A DNA stretch of 64,000 bases from Haloplanus salinarum. GTDB lineage: Archaea > Halobacteriota > Halobacteria > Halobacteriales > Haloferacaceae. The position numbers and the translations under genes were made by a program. The stretch covers positions 1,364,001 through 1,428,000 of the forward strand of contig NZ_CP101823.1 in the NCBI RefSeq assembly GCF_024498175.1, read 5' to 3'. Below are positions 28,193 through 37,544 of this stretch, piece after piece (within the stretch, counting starts at the first letter, position 1; the number at the start of each line of letters is the position of its first letter). The notes beneath the pieces were generated by a model. It saw only the letters and a list, made by a program, of their open reading frames with translations, searched no databases and had not been told where the DNA came from.

Positions 28193-28315
28193 TTCATCCA
28201 CCGTGACCGTCCCGACTGGGAGCCGAACCGTCAGTAAGTGACTGCACGACTCTCGATCGGCGCGGCGGAGTACCAACTGGGAGGATCGCTGTCGTTCATC
28301 GTTCGTATTTAACAA
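28193..28315 (-). pseudogene. Possible 5' fragment of a winged-helix regulator cut at the island edge
   Basis: An open minus-strand frame of about 40 codons runs into the insertion sequence and contains RRADRESCSHLL and GTVTVDE, which look like the first helices of a haloarchaeal winged-helix protein (VTVDEL is common there). If the insertion sequence is removed and this end is joined to the other island end, the frame continues as VTVDELLDILSEEALTATEV into the truncated regulator at 60367. The initiator would be TTG or is missing. Evidence is weak by itself. Confidence 0.35.
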
Positions 28316-29017
28316 ACGCTTTCATACTCCGTATAGAGGACGGTAGTTCCGCGAATAACCGTACTTTGCTCCATAGACCGTCGTCATCGACGACATGGCT
28401 GTTTGGACTTCGAAAACGCAGTGCGCGCCGCGTTCGATTCGAATCATCCCTTCGAATAACGAACGAATGCTTGGTATTCGATGTCGGCCACCGCAGCCAG
28501 ACTGATAGCTTGTGGTTCGTTCGTCCGAAATCCGTCAGTGACGACTTTTGATCCCGTTCGCCGTTATCGAATATGTGGACCCTGGAACTGTGCGGTGAGC
28601 GTTCCGTGGTGGGAGAGACGACAGACCACTAGTGGAGCCGTTCAGTCGAGAGCAACCACGGATCCCACGCGGAGAACGATCACTGGTGTCCGGATCGGGT
28701 GACGTGTCCACACTACGAGAGTGCGGGCACGATCAAGATACGAGACGTTTCTCCAACGACAAAATAACAAACATAATATTGTTATTTGATCTGCTACATA
28801 GCCCGTCTCCGGAGCGACTGGACCGTTGTTGGACACCGATCGGTCGCGGATTCGGATGTGGAACGATCCACATGCGGCAGATCACTGTTTGCGCCACCGA
28901 ACTCTACAGTAGCCGTTCCGTCGATATCGGACCGTAGCGAGTTGTGGGTTCGGCGGTGGATATCCGTAATCTCGAGGGCCGCGTGCCCGAGGGCGTTCGT
29001 TTTTGCACACCACGCAG
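28316..29017. other. Intergenic region without a convincing gene
   Basis: About 700 bp. No frame here encodes a recognisable protein. It holds copy 3 of the 22-bp palindrome at 28764-28785. The downstream boundary is the stop codon of an IclR-type regulator on the minus strand. Confidence 0.55.
28764..28785. promoter_or_regulatory. 22-bp operator-like palindrome, copy 3 of 3
   Basis: ATAACAA and TTGTTAT around the spacer ACATAATA, identical to copy 1 except in the last base. It lies about 230 bp past the end of the IclR-type gene and is not next to any recognised start codon. Confidence 0.5.
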
Positions 29018-29788
29018 TCAGGCGAATTTGATCTGCAATTCGAATTCGTTGACGATCTTAAGCATCTGTTCGGGGAGTTCGTCATTCATCGGTTCTCCCT
29101 GGAGGTGTTGCATTGGGGCACCGGTCGCGAGCGCTCCGACGACCGTCCCGTCCTGTCTCGTGACTGGTGCCGCGATCCCTCCGTACCCGGGGACGTGCTC
29201 CTCCCTGTTGTAAGCGTACCCCCGCTCGCGCACGCGATCGAGCGCGGCGGCCAGTTCGTCCCTGTCGGTGATGGTGTTCTCCGTGATCGCGGGCATTCCC
29301 CAGCGGTCAATAATCTCGTCGACCCGTTCCTGGTCGAGATGGGCGAGGATCGACTTCCCGGCGGCATTGGCGTGTAGATAGATACGTTTGCCCGGCCGCG
29401 TGTCGATGACGCTGTCCCGTCTTTGCGGGTACTGGTAGACGTGGTAGCCTCGACCGTTCTCCTCGACGATGAACCACATCGGCTCGCCGGTCTTTTCGTA
29501 CGCTTTTTCGACGATCGCCGCGGAGATGCGGTTGGCCTTCTTCCTGCGTCGGGCGTAACTGGCCACGTGGAGGAACTCGAGGCCGACGTAGTACTGTTTG
29601 CCCTCCTTGACGACGTACCCGTCCGTGGTGAGCGTGTTCAGGTGCTGGTGAACGGTACTGTTCGCCAGCCCGAGTTCGTCGGCGATCTCGTGGAGGCGAC
29701 TCCCGTCGGCTTCGTAGAGATGCTCTACGATTTCGAGAGTCGTGGCCGTCGCCTTCACCCCGCGGGCCGCGATGTCATCCGTTGTCAT
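29018..29788 (-). CDS. IclR family transcriptional regulator
   Basis: A 256-residue regulator. The winged helix (about residues 10-75) includes RLHEIADELGLANSTVHQHL and LTTDGYVVKEGKQYYVG. The effector domain has LHANAAGKSILAHL, ENTITDRDELAAAL and RGYAYNREEHVPGYGGIAAPV. A TATA-like AAGTATATG about 30 bp before the ATG suggests a leaderless message. It is divergent from the SAF-domain dehydrogenase and ABC transporter genes and so is the likely local regulator of sugar uptake. It differs clearly from the IclR protein at 2807. Confidence 0.9.
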   Translation of the reverse strand: MTTDDIAARGVKATATTLEIVEHLYEADGSRLHEIADELGLANSTVHQHLNTLTTDGYVVKEGKQYYVGLEFLHVASYARRRKKANRISAAIVEKAYEKTGEPMWFIVEENGRGYHVYQYPQRRDSVIDTRPGKRIYLHANAAGKSILAHLDQERVDEIIDRWGMPAITENTITDRDELAAALDRVRERGYAYNREEHVPGYGGIAAPVTRQDGTVVGALATGAPMQHLQGEPMNDELPEQMLKIVNEFELQIKFA

Positions 29789-30372
29789 GGGTGCGTATGC
29801 CTAACATAGCTACATATACTTAATTCGTCGTGCACGAGCGTTCGTTCGGCGATGTCGAACTATTGGGCCCCTCGACCCGGCAGATCCGGCGCGGTTCAGC
29901 CTATTCCGGGATTGACGAAAATGATAGATGACCGCCGAAGTAGTCAAACGTCTACGCGCCGGTCGGAGTTCGCTGAAATTCGAACCGATAGCTACGTTAA
30001 CATTCCTCGTTTGTTATCCGGTAGCAAGTTCAGCGAAGCGAACGCTATCTTCGCCAATAAAACACGATAGTTCGACATGACCGAAGAAACGACACGGGTG
30101 GTCGCGACAACTCCGCGAAACGTTCCACGGTCGAGGCCGAATTTGAGCATCGACCACCCCCCTGCTGCCGACAGGCGATTCGGTTTCAGCTAATATTCGC
30201 CGACAAAAAGGAGGGTACGTAACGGTTCCACGCGGCGGGGACGGGGAGGACCTCCACATCGACTATCCGTGGAACACCTGTCGAGCCACGGCGCGACGAG
30301 ACCGCATCCCCAGTCTTCGGACCCACACATTTATGTAAAATAAAATTCAAGCACGCCACTGACGCTAGACAA
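29789..30372. other. 584-bp divergent intergenic region
   Basis: No gene seen. It must hold the promoters of the IclR-type gene (AAGTATATG near 29815) and of the dehydrogenase at 30373 (TTTATGTAAAATAAAATTC near 30331-30350). Any operator for the IclR protein would be expected here. Confidence 0.6.
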
Positions 30373-31722
30373 ATGCTAAATATCCCATCAAAGTTAGCTG
30401 CACGCGAGGAACCAGTACAGGTCGGCGTCATCGGTTCCGGGCTGTTCGGAACGAACCTGATCGACCAGATCGAACCGGTCACTGGACTCGAGACCGCGGT
30501 CGTAGCCGATATCGATACCGACAAGGCGGTCCGAACGCTCCGAGAGACCGGCGTTCCGTCGGACGAGATCACCGTCGCGGAGAGTGCTACGGAAGCCGAG
30601 GCGGTACGGGCAGAGGGGGGCCGTGCCGTAGTCGAGGCCGGGATGGACCTGATCGAGACGGGTGTGGACGTCGTAGTCGAGGCGACAGGGATCCCCAACA
30701 TCGGGGCGAAATATGCGTACGAAGCGATCACGGAGAAAAAGCACGTCGTCATGGTGAACGTCGAGGCCGACACGGTCGTCGGTCCGATCCTCTCGTCGTA
30801 CGCCGACCAGAACGACGTGACGTACACGATGGCCTACGGCGACCAGCCGGCCTGCATCGTCGAGTTGTGTGACTGGGCGCGCACGGTCGGGATGGAGATC
30901 GTCGCCGTCGGGAAGGGTAATCCCTATCGGGACGAATACCGATTCGGGACGCCCGACGACGTGTTCGACCGGATCGGGTTCGAGGACGAGTTCGTCGAGG
31001 GCCACAACCTCAACCCCCGGATGTTCAACTCGTTTTTCGACGGCACCAAGGTCTCCGTCGAGATGTGCGCCGTCGCGAACGCGGTCGGACTGGAACCGGA
31101 CGTTCCCGGGATGCATATTCCGACTGCAGAGATTCCCGAGATTCCGGAGAAGCTCCGGCCGGAAGCGGAGGGAGGGCTGCTCCAGAACACCGGTGTCGTC
31201 GACACGATCAGCACGGTGTACGAGGACGGCTCCACGGTCGAGCAAGACATCAGTGCGGGAGTGTTCGCCGTGACATCGACCCCGACGGAACGCGTCCAGG
31301 AGTACTTGGCCCAGTACAGTGGCGCGGGATGGCACACCGCGAGCGACGGGAAGTACCAAGTGTTCTACCGGCCTCACCACCTCCCTGGTCTGGAGACGGG
31401 CGTCAGCGTCGCCAACGCCGCGCTGAACAACGAACCGACCGGCGCCACACGGAGCCAGCACACGGAGGTCGTCGGAGTGACCAAGCAGGCTCTCAGCTCC
31501 GGAACGGAACTCGACGGCGGCGGCGGGTACACCGTCTACGGTCGGATCGAAACGGCAGAGAGGGCCGAGGCGAACGGTCACGTCCCCTTCGAACTGCTTG
31601 ACGGTGCGGTCGTCGAAACCTCCCTCGACAGGAACCAGGTCGTCACGTACGACGACGTGAGCCTCGAGGAGGATACGTTCATCTACAACCTCCGACAGCT
31701 CCAAGACGAGACCGGATTATGA
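30373..31722 (+). CDS. NAD(P)-dependent dehydrogenase with C-terminal SAF domain (COG4091-like)
   Basis: A 449-residue protein. The Rossmann start is VGVIGSGLFGTNLIDQI, followed by VVVEATGIPNIGAKYAYEAI and HVVMVNVEADTVVG. The middle resembles homoserine-dehydrogenase-like oxidoreductases, and the end (EANGHVPFELLDGAVV, DRNQVVTYDDVSL) is a SAF domain. The family is annotated as predicted homoserine dehydrogenase but occurs with sugar and sugar-acid genes. Placement just before a carbohydrate ABC transporter suggests oxidation of the imported substrate or an early intermediate; the substrate is unknown. Confidence 0.8.
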   Translation: MLNIPSKLAAREEPVQVGVIGSGLFGTNLIDQIEPVTGLETAVVADIDTDKAVRTLRETGVPSDEITVAESATEAEAVRAEGGRAVVEAGMDLIETGVDVVVEATGIPNIGAKYAYEAITEKKHVVMVNVEADTVVGPILSSYADQNDVTYTMAYGDQPACIVELCDWARTVGMEIVAVGKGNPYRDEYRFGTPDDVFDRIGFEDEFVEGHNLNPRMFNSFFDGTKVSVEMCAVANAVGLEPDVPGMHIPTAEIPEIPEKLRPEAEGGLLQNTGVVDTISTVYEDGSTVEQDISAGVFAVTSTPTERVQEYLAQYSGAGWHTASDGKYQVFYRPHHLPGLETGVSVANAALNNEPTGATRSQHTEVVGVTKQALSSGTELDGGGGYTVYGRIETAERAEANGHVPFELLDGAVVETSLDRNQVVTYDDVSLEEDTFIYNLRQLQDETGL

Positions 31723-31849
31723 CCGCGTCACGGACGGTCGCCCACGGGCCTGTCGTGCCGCCCTGCGTGCTCCCGCTGGAACCCCGCTGATCTGGCTGCT
31801 CCGGCCGCCGGAGCTGACCGTCGACACACGGTTCGACGCTGAAGAGCAT

Positions 31850-31892
31850 AAAAATATACACAATTTTTAATATACATGAATATATACAGTTT
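31850..31892 (+). promoter_or_regulatory. AT-rich promoter and operator candidate of the ABC operon
   Basis: A run of AAAAATATACACA and TTTTTAATATACATG precedes the solute-binding protein gene by 60-100 bp. ATATACATGAATAT (31872-31885) is symmetric except for two positions, so it may be both TATA element and operator. Confidence 0.5.
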
Positions 31893-31951
31893 CGTCAGGG
31901 TTCGAGAAAGCGACCCTGAGCGAACGGCCCGGTGACCACAACCAGACAAAC

Positions 31952-33475
31952 ATGACAGAGAACAACTCACACGAAGAGCGGAGTCCAGCGGACGAACCGG
32001 ACGAGCCAGAACGGCGGAGTTTCCTGAAAGGAGTCGCGGCGGCAACCGTCTCGGGGTCGACACTCATGGCCGGTTGCAGCGGCGGCGGCGGTGACGGTGG
32101 TGGCGACAGCGGTGACGGTGGCGGTGGTGGGAGCGATGGCGGAGACGGAGGAGCCGAGTCGACGCCGACGCAAAGCGAGAACACGGTCACCGAAGGATCG
32201 GTCCACTACCTGTCGCTAGAACAGAGCCCGACGTTCAAGGAATACTGGCAGAAGACGGCCGAGATGTTCGAGGAGGAGACCGGCACGTCGGTCAGCGTCA
32301 CGTACGCGTTCGACGTCGGGTACAACAAGCGCATAGCGGAGCTGATTCAGGCCGGCGACCCGCCGGACGTAATAAACCTGGAGGACTTCAACGTCGCTCA
32401 GTACGTCCTCGACGACCTGCTCGCGCCAGTCACCGATATCACCAACCAGTTCCAAGAGCAGTTCCCGTTCCCGGACCAGTTCCGACTCACGAGCGGCGGC
32501 GAGGACATCTGGCACCCTTCGTTCGTCTCGTCGGGACTCTACTGGTACCGCGGCGACCTGATGCAACAGGAAGGATTCGAGGGAAGCGGACCGGAAATCG
32601 AGATTTCCGACGGTGAGACCGTCAGACCGCCCGCCAGTTACGACGAGTACCTGGAGTTCCTCGAAGCGACTGACCAAGTCGAGGACTCGTACGGGAACGA
32701 ACTCCGTGGCGGGTACGTCCCGGCCGCCGAGACCCTTGGGTCACAGAGCAACATCTACTGTGACGTTCTGGAGCGTGGCGTCGAACTCACCGAGCGATCC
32801 GGCGACAACATCAGTCTCAACCTCGAACCTCGCTCGAACCTCGAGTCGTACCTGGACGACCTCGAGGACGCGTATCAGTACGCGCCCTCGACCGGCAACT
32901 GGAGTTGGACGGAGATGATCAACGGGTTCGCCAACGCGGACGTCGCCTCGGCCTTCTACCTGGGTGCGCGCCACAAGACCCAGTCGGTCACGCGTGAAGG
33001 CGAGTACGGTCTGGACGTCGTCCCCGGCGAGGTCCCGCCCGTCCAAGATGAGGAGGAGCGCGGGTTCACGTTCCCCTCCGGATGGGGGGTCATGAAGGGC
33101 GGCGAGAAAACCGAACTGGGCAAGGAGTACGTGTCGATGATGATGACGGACGAGGACTTACACGTCGAGTTCCTCCAGAAGTCGCCGGTCCACAACGCCC
33201 CACTGCCCGAGTCGATGCGACAGACCGACCACCCGCTGTGGGACGTCGATATCGTCAACGATGGGTATACCGACGACCAGTTGCAGGTGTATCTCGACCA
33301 GATTCCAACCGGCAAGCCTATCGCGAGCGAGACGGACCCGACGAACTTCATCGCCGGGAACGTGTACATGACCTTCGGGCTGGGGAACATGGCCTTCCAG
33401 TACCTGGAGAACGGCGCCTCGAAGAGCGACGCCATCCAGTCGGGGATCAGCGTCATGCAGGAAGGACTGGACTAA
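31952..33475 (+). CDS. Carbohydrate ABC transporter, substrate-binding lipoprotein
   Basis: A 507-residue extracellular protein. The N-terminus has a twin-arginine motif RRSFLKGVAAATVSG and a lipobox LMAGC, then a Gly/Asp-rich linker, as usual for haloarchaeal Tat lipoproteins. The rest follows the type 1 sugar-binding fold: PTFKEYWQKTAEMFEEETG, AELIQAGDPPDVINLED, LYWYRGDLMQQEGFEG and a late FTFPSGWGVMKGGEK. The substrate cannot be read from the sequence. It leads an operon with two permeases and an ATPase. Confidence 0.9.
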   Translation: MTENNSHEERSPADEPDEPERRSFLKGVAAATVSGSTLMAGCSGGGGDGGGDSGDGGGGGSDGGDGGAESTPTQSENTVTEGSVHYLSLEQSPTFKEYWQKTAEMFEEETGTSVSVTYAFDVGYNKRIAELIQAGDPPDVINLEDFNVAQYVLDDLLAPVTDITNQFQEQFPFPDQFRLTSGGEDIWHPSFVSSGLYWYRGDLMQQEGFEGSGPEIEISDGETVRPPASYDEYLEFLEATDQVEDSYGNELRGGYVPAAETLGSQSNIYCDVLERGVELTERSGDNISLNLEPRSNLESYLDDLEDAYQYAPSTGNWSWTEMINGFANADVASAFYLGARHKTQSVTREGEYGLDVVPGEVPPVQDEEERGFTFPSGWGVMKGGEKTELGKEYVSMMMTDEDLHVEFLQKSPVHNAPLPESMRQTDHPLWDVDIVNDGYTDDQLQVYLDQIPTGKPIASETDPTNFIAGNVYMTFGLGNMAFQYLENGASKSDAIQSGISVMQEGLD

Positions 33476-33554
33476 CGCCAACAGGCGGTACATTTATGAT
33501 AGATCCGTATTTTCGATGAATTATGTTCGGCAAGATACACGAGGTGAGGCCCGT

Positions 33555-34511
33555 ATGAGCACTGTCAGAGACGCTCTCTGGAGTGGAGTCGACCAGACCC
33601 GTGAACGGTCGGAGAGCGTCCTCTCGCGTCTGTTCGAAGGCGATCGAATGCTGGTGGTCCTGACCGTCGGTCCCGCGGTGGCGCTGATGACCATCTCGGC
33701 CGCTATCCCGGTCGTCTGGGCGCTGTACCTGAGCATGCACGAGGCGGGGGCGCTCGACCCGAACTGGACGTGGATCGGCTTCGGGAACTATCTGAGCCTC
33801 TTCGGCAGCAGCATGTACTGGGAGGCCTTCCGTGCGAGTTTCGTGTTCGGGTTCGGCTCCGTCGGACTCCAGCTCGTCGTCGGCTTGGTGACGGCACTGC
33901 TCCTGACCCGGAAGTTCAGGGGCGTCATCCTGACCCGCGCACTGGTCTTTCTCCCCTACCTCATCCCGACGGTCGTCGTCGGGATGATATTCAGGCTGAT
34001 GATGAACGAACAGTTCGGGATCATCAACATCGTTGCGACGGACGTCGGGATCATAGACGAAGGGATCGCCTTCCTCGGTGAACCCTCGCTCGCTATGCCG
34101 TCGTTGATAGTGCTCAACAGCTGGAAGTTCTCCATCTTCATCACGATGATGGTACTCGCTCGGCTGCAGTCGATTCCGGACAGTTTCTACGAAGCCGCGA
34201 CGATGAACGGGGCCGGACCCCTCCGAAAGTTCAGGGACATCACCTATCCCCAGATCAGGGGCGTGTTGTTGCTCGTCGTCCTGCTCCGGGGCGTGTGGAT
34301 GTTCAACAAGTTCGACATCATCTGGATCGTGACCGGGGGTGGGCCGGGGCGGACGACTGAGACCCTCCCGGTCCGGATCTACCGGGTCGCGTTCATCAAC
34401 TTCGACCTCGGGATGGCAGGGGCAATCTCCGGCACGCTGTTCGCGTTCCTGGGGCTTGCCGCCATCGTGTATTTCGCCGGGTTCAAACCCGCCGAGGAGG
34501 TCCAGCGATGA
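33555..34511 (+). CDS. Carbohydrate ABC transporter permease (MalF/UgpA type)
   Basis: A 318-residue permease with six membrane segments and the EAA loop EAATMNGAGPLRKFRDITYPQIR. The GAGGTGAGG sequence five bases before the ATG at 33555 is a strong ribosome site, so this start is preferred over 33516. Its stop overlaps the start of the second permease. It forms the inner-membrane channel with its neighbour. Confidence 0.92.
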   Translation: MSTVRDALWSGVDQTRERSESVLSRLFEGDRMLVVLTVGPAVALMTISAAIPVVWALYLSMHEAGALDPNWTWIGFGNYLSLFGSSMYWEAFRASFVFGFGSVGLQLVVGLVTALLLTRKFRGVILTRALVFLPYLIPTVVVGMIFRLMMNEQFGIINIVATDVGIIDEGIAFLGEPSLAMPSLIVLNSWKFSIFITMMVLARLQSIPDSFYEAATMNGAGPLRKFRDITYPQIRGVLLLVVLLRGVWMFNKFDIIWIVTGGGPGRTTETLPVRIYRVAFINFDLGMAGAISGTLFAFLGLAAIVYFAGFKPAEEVQR

Positions 34512-35407
34512 CGCTGCTCGACCGCCTGGCGACCCGGGCCTCGGGACTGCTGGGCCCGGACCGGATAGGCTACCAGGAGAAGAAACGCCTCCAGCGCGTG
34601 TCGCTGTACGTCGTGGTCGGCGTCACCATCTTTGCGTTTTTCTTCCCAATCTATTGGATGCTGGTCGCCAGTCTGCAGTCGAACGACCTCATCATCAAGA
34701 GCCCGCTGTACTGGCCCTGGGAGATCCTGTCGGCCGCCACCGTCGAGTCGTGGGTGCGGGTGTTCACCGATCGAAACTTCTCGCGGTGGTATCTCAACAG
34801 CCTGCTCGTCGCGGGCATCTCGATCGTGGTGACCGTCGCCACTGCCACGCTGGCGGGATACGGTCTGACTCGCGTCAAGTTCCGCGGACGGAAGATGTTC
34901 GCGCGGCTCATCCTGTTCAGTTACATGTTCCCGCCGATCCTGCTGGCATTCCCGCAGTTCCAGATCTGGCAGGATATCGGCCTGCTGAACACCTACTGGG
35001 GGATCGCCATCGCACACATCGCGCTGGCGCTTCCCTTCTCCATCTGGGCCATGTGGAAGTTCTTCCAGACCGTCCCAATCGCCTACGAGGAGGCCGTCTG
35101 GATGAACGGGGGGACGCGGTTCCACTCGTTCAAAGACGTCGCGTTGCCGATGGCCTGGCCCGGGATGGTCGCGGTCGCGATCTTCACCTTCGCGGTCAGC
35201 TGGAACGACTTCACGATGGCCACGATACTCCTGCCCGAGCCCCGGATGCAGACGCTCCCGCCGGCCATCCAGACGTTCCAAGAGCAGAACTTCGTGTTCT
35301 GGGGCCAGATGATGGCCGCATCAGTTTTAATATCTATCCCGCCGTTCGTGCTCGTGTACAAACTTCAAGAAAGCATTCTGGAAGGATTCAAAACAGGAGG
35401 ACTCTGA
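34508..35407 (+). CDS. Carbohydrate ABC transporter permease (MalG/UgpE type)
   Basis: A 299-residue permease. The N-terminal cytoplasmic segment leads to VSLYVVVGVTIFAFFFPIYW, and the EAA loop is EEAVWMNGGTRFHSFKDVALP. The start overlaps the preceding stop by 4 bp (ATGA), and the ATPase gene follows after one base, so the three are translationally linked. Confidence 0.93.
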   Translation: MTLLDRLATRASGLLGPDRIGYQEKKRLQRVSLYVVVGVTIFAFFFPIYWMLVASLQSNDLIIKSPLYWPWEILSAATVESWVRVFTDRNFSRWYLNSLLVAGISIVVTVATATLAGYGLTRVKFRGRKMFARLILFSYMFPPILLAFPQFQIWQDIGLLNTYWGIAIAHIALALPFSIWAMWKFFQTVPIAYEEAVWMNGGTRFHSFKDVALPMAWPGMVAVAIFTFAVSWNDFTMATILLPEPRMQTLPPAIQTFQEQNFVFWGQMMAASVLISIPPFVLVYKLQESILEGFKTGGL

Positions 35408-35408
35408 T

Positions 35409-36578
35409 ATGGCAACCACACCGCGAGACCACATCTCGCTCCGAAATCTCCGCAAAGAGTTCGACGTAATGTCCGGCGTCGAGGTCGCCGTCGACGACAT
35501 CGACCTCGACATCGAAGAAGGGGAGTTCGTCACGCTTGTCGGCCCCAGCGGTTGCGGGAAGACGACGACGCTCCGGTGTATCGCCGGACTGGAGACGGCG
35601 ACCAGCGGCACCGTCAGTATCGAAGGGTCCGACGCGACGAACACGGCCCCCCAGGGTCGGGATCTGGCGATGGTGTTCCAGCGGGTCGCTCTCTACCCAC
35701 ACATGACCGTCAGGGAGAACATCGCGTACCCGCTCAAACTCGAAGGGATCGGGGCGTCCGAGCGGTACGAACAGGTGAGAGAGGCGGCCGAACTCGTCCA
35801 AGTGGCGGACATGCTCGACAAGTACCCCGGCGACATCTCCGGTGGTCAGCAACAGCGCGTCTCGATCGCCCGCGCGATCGTCCGAGACCCGGTCGCGTTC
35901 CTGATGGACGAGCCGATGAGCGACCTCGACGAGAAACTCAAACGGGAGATGCGCAAGGAACTCGGCCGCCTCCACAAGGAGCTCGGTGAGACGATTATCT
36001 ACGTGACACACGATCAGCGGGAGGCGATGACGATGTCGGACAAGATCGCGGTGATGAACGACGGGCACATCGAGCAGGTCGGCGCGCCCGAGGAGGTGTA
36101 CCGCAACCCCAACAACCTGTTCGTCGCCGGGTTCATTGGCTCGCCCGAGATCAACACACTCGATGGCTCGCTCGAGACGATCGACGACGATCGGGCCGTC
36201 GTGCGGACCGATGACGGGACACGGATCGAGTTCGAGGTCGAGGATTACGATCCGGAACGGGCGTCGGAGGACCTCGTTATCGGCTGTCGACCCCAGCACG
36301 TGACCATCGGCGAATCGAGCGAGGGGATCCCGGCGGACGTGTACCTGGTCGAACCGTTCGGCGACGACATCCACCTCTACATGAACGGGCCACAGGGAGA
36401 GATCCGGAGCGTCATGCCTGCCATGGAGGCGCCGTCCGAAGGCGACGAGATCAGCGTCCAGTTCCCGGAGTCGGCTCTCTACCTGTTCAACGCCGAGACC
36501 GGGGACCGGTTCGCGCGGGGCCGGCGGGAGAGTTCGGGTCTCTCGTGTATCGAACCGGCGTCCACTCCGATGGACTAA
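35409..36578 (+). CDS. Carbohydrate ABC transporter ATP-binding protein (MalK/UgpC type)
   Basis: A 389-residue ATPase. Walker A is GPSGCGKTTT, the signature is SGGQQQRVSIARAIV, Walker B is VAFLMDEPMSDLDEKL, and the H-loop is YVTHDQREAM. A C-terminal TOBE-like regulatory region (about 285-370) includes GCRPQHVTIGE. The Q-loop reads MVFQRVALYPHMTV. Both permeases lie directly upstream. It energises uptake through the two-permease channel. Confidence 0.94.
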   Translation: MATTPRDHISLRNLRKEFDVMSGVEVAVDDIDLDIEEGEFVTLVGPSGCGKTTTLRCIAGLETATSGTVSIEGSDATNTAPQGRDLAMVFQRVALYPHMTVRENIAYPLKLEGIGASERYEQVREAAELVQVADMLDKYPGDISGGQQQRVSIARAIVRDPVAFLMDEPMSDLDEKLKREMRKELGRLHKELGETIIYVTHDQREAMTMSDKIAVMNDGHIEQVGAPEEVYRNPNNLFVAGFIGSPEINTLDGSLETIDDDRAVVRTDDGTRIEFEVEDYDPERASEDLVIGCRPQHVTIGESSEGIPADVYLVEPFGDDIHLYMNGPQGEIRSVMPAMEAPSEGDEISVQFPESALYLFNAETGDRFARGRRESSGLSCIEPASTPMD

Positions 36579-36788
36579 CTCCGACCAGCCCGCCGGCCCG
36601 CGTCGAGGCGCGGCCGGCACCTCCGGTATTTATGTTCCAGCGGACCGATCAGATCCGACATGCACCGGAGCACGAGGCGGCAGGGATCGACCCATCGGAA
36701 CGGATGCAGCACCCCCACCGTTCCGAGCCGGCGGGCCGCGACAGGAAACATCGATACGAACCGGCGAGCCCGGCAGTCGTAGCCAACC

Positions 36789-37220
36789 ATGGATCCACCC
36801 ACCCGACCCGAGGCATCCTGGTGGCTGGGGATCGCCGCCCCGAGTGTTGCCTTCGTTGCGTTCGTCGGGTCGACGGCTCTCGCGTTCGCGTTCGGACTCG
36901 AACCGGTCGTGTTTGTACTGCTCGTGCCACTGCTCCTGTTCGTGGGTGTCGTCTCGCTGTACTGCTTCTACCGGGACACTCGACTGGTCGCGCTCGCGGA
37001 CACCGAGTGGAAGCCAGCCGTCTGGAAGTACATCGGCGCCGGCGCGGTCACCGCGTTCGCTCTCGTTCTGGCCCCAGCGATAGCCACCGGAACGCTCACG
37101 CTCGGCCTGCTCCCCGTGCTCGTTGCGGTCGCCGTCGCCCTCTCGGGAGTTTTTTTCGGACCGGTTTACTTGTGGCGCCGCTACAACCGGTTCGAAACGC
37201 TGACCGTCCAGCGGGAGTGA
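36789..37220 (+). CDS. Small membrane protein of unknown function
   Basis: 143 residues with four predicted membrane segments (about residues 12-34, 38-60, 75-98 and 102-122) and a charged end RRYNRFETLTVQRE. No family was recognised. It follows the ABC operon at a 210-bp distance and precedes a second tiny membrane protein. The composition is typical of haloarchaeal membrane proteins, supporting a real gene. Confidence 0.6.
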   Translation: MDPPTRPEASWWLGIAAPSVAFVAFVGSTALAFAFGLEPVVFVLLVPLLLFVGVVSLYCFYRDTRLVALADTEWKPAVWKYIGAGAVTAFALVLAPAIATGTLTLGLLPVLVAVAVALSGVFFGPVYLWRRYNRFETLTVQRE

Positions 37221-37289
37221 CTCGCTCCGGGAAGGGCCGGATCGTACTCACCCCGGCGTTTTATTATTGAGTGCCGACAAACCACGGGT

Positions 37290-37490
37290 ATGCCTCCCAA
37301 CATCCAAGAGGTGGACATCACGACCGTTGTCGCCGGCATCCTGTCGATTGCGTTCGCCTATGCGTCCGTCGTCGGGAACGCCCGGGCGTGGGTGTCCGGG
37401 TCGTTCGTCCTCTTCGGTATCGTCCTGATCCTGTGGGGCGTCCAGCGAGGGTACAGGTCCCGCCCGACGGCCAGCGAGGCACGGACGTAG
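37290..37490 (+). CDS. Small membrane protein of unknown function, 66 residues
   Basis: Two hydrophobic segments (DITTVVAGILSIAFAYASVV and WVSGSFVLFGIVLILWGV) and a basic tail. No family was recognised. A TTTTATTATTGAG stretch about 30 bp upstream is a good promoter, supporting independent expression. The gene ends 55 bp before the convergent thermosome-like gene. Confidence 0.6.
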   Translation: MPPNIQEVDITTVVAGILSIAFAYASVVGNARAWVSGSFVLFGIVLILWGVQRGYRSRPTASEART

Positions 37491-37544
37491 CCACGGACCG
37501 ACACCGACCGATTCCCGGCTGAACACATCCCGGGTCGTCCCGAG

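Noticed and set aside
26062-28244. Intact 27-codon gene obtained by simply removing the insertion sequence
   Set aside because: The continuation after TTCA (IHRDRPDWEPNRQ) lacks any zinc-ribbon feature, whereas the piece at 60787 continues the family sequence correctly.
28381-28470. GTTCGATTCGAATC stretch resembling a tRNA T-arm
   Set aside because: No acceptor stem or anticodon arm could be paired around it.
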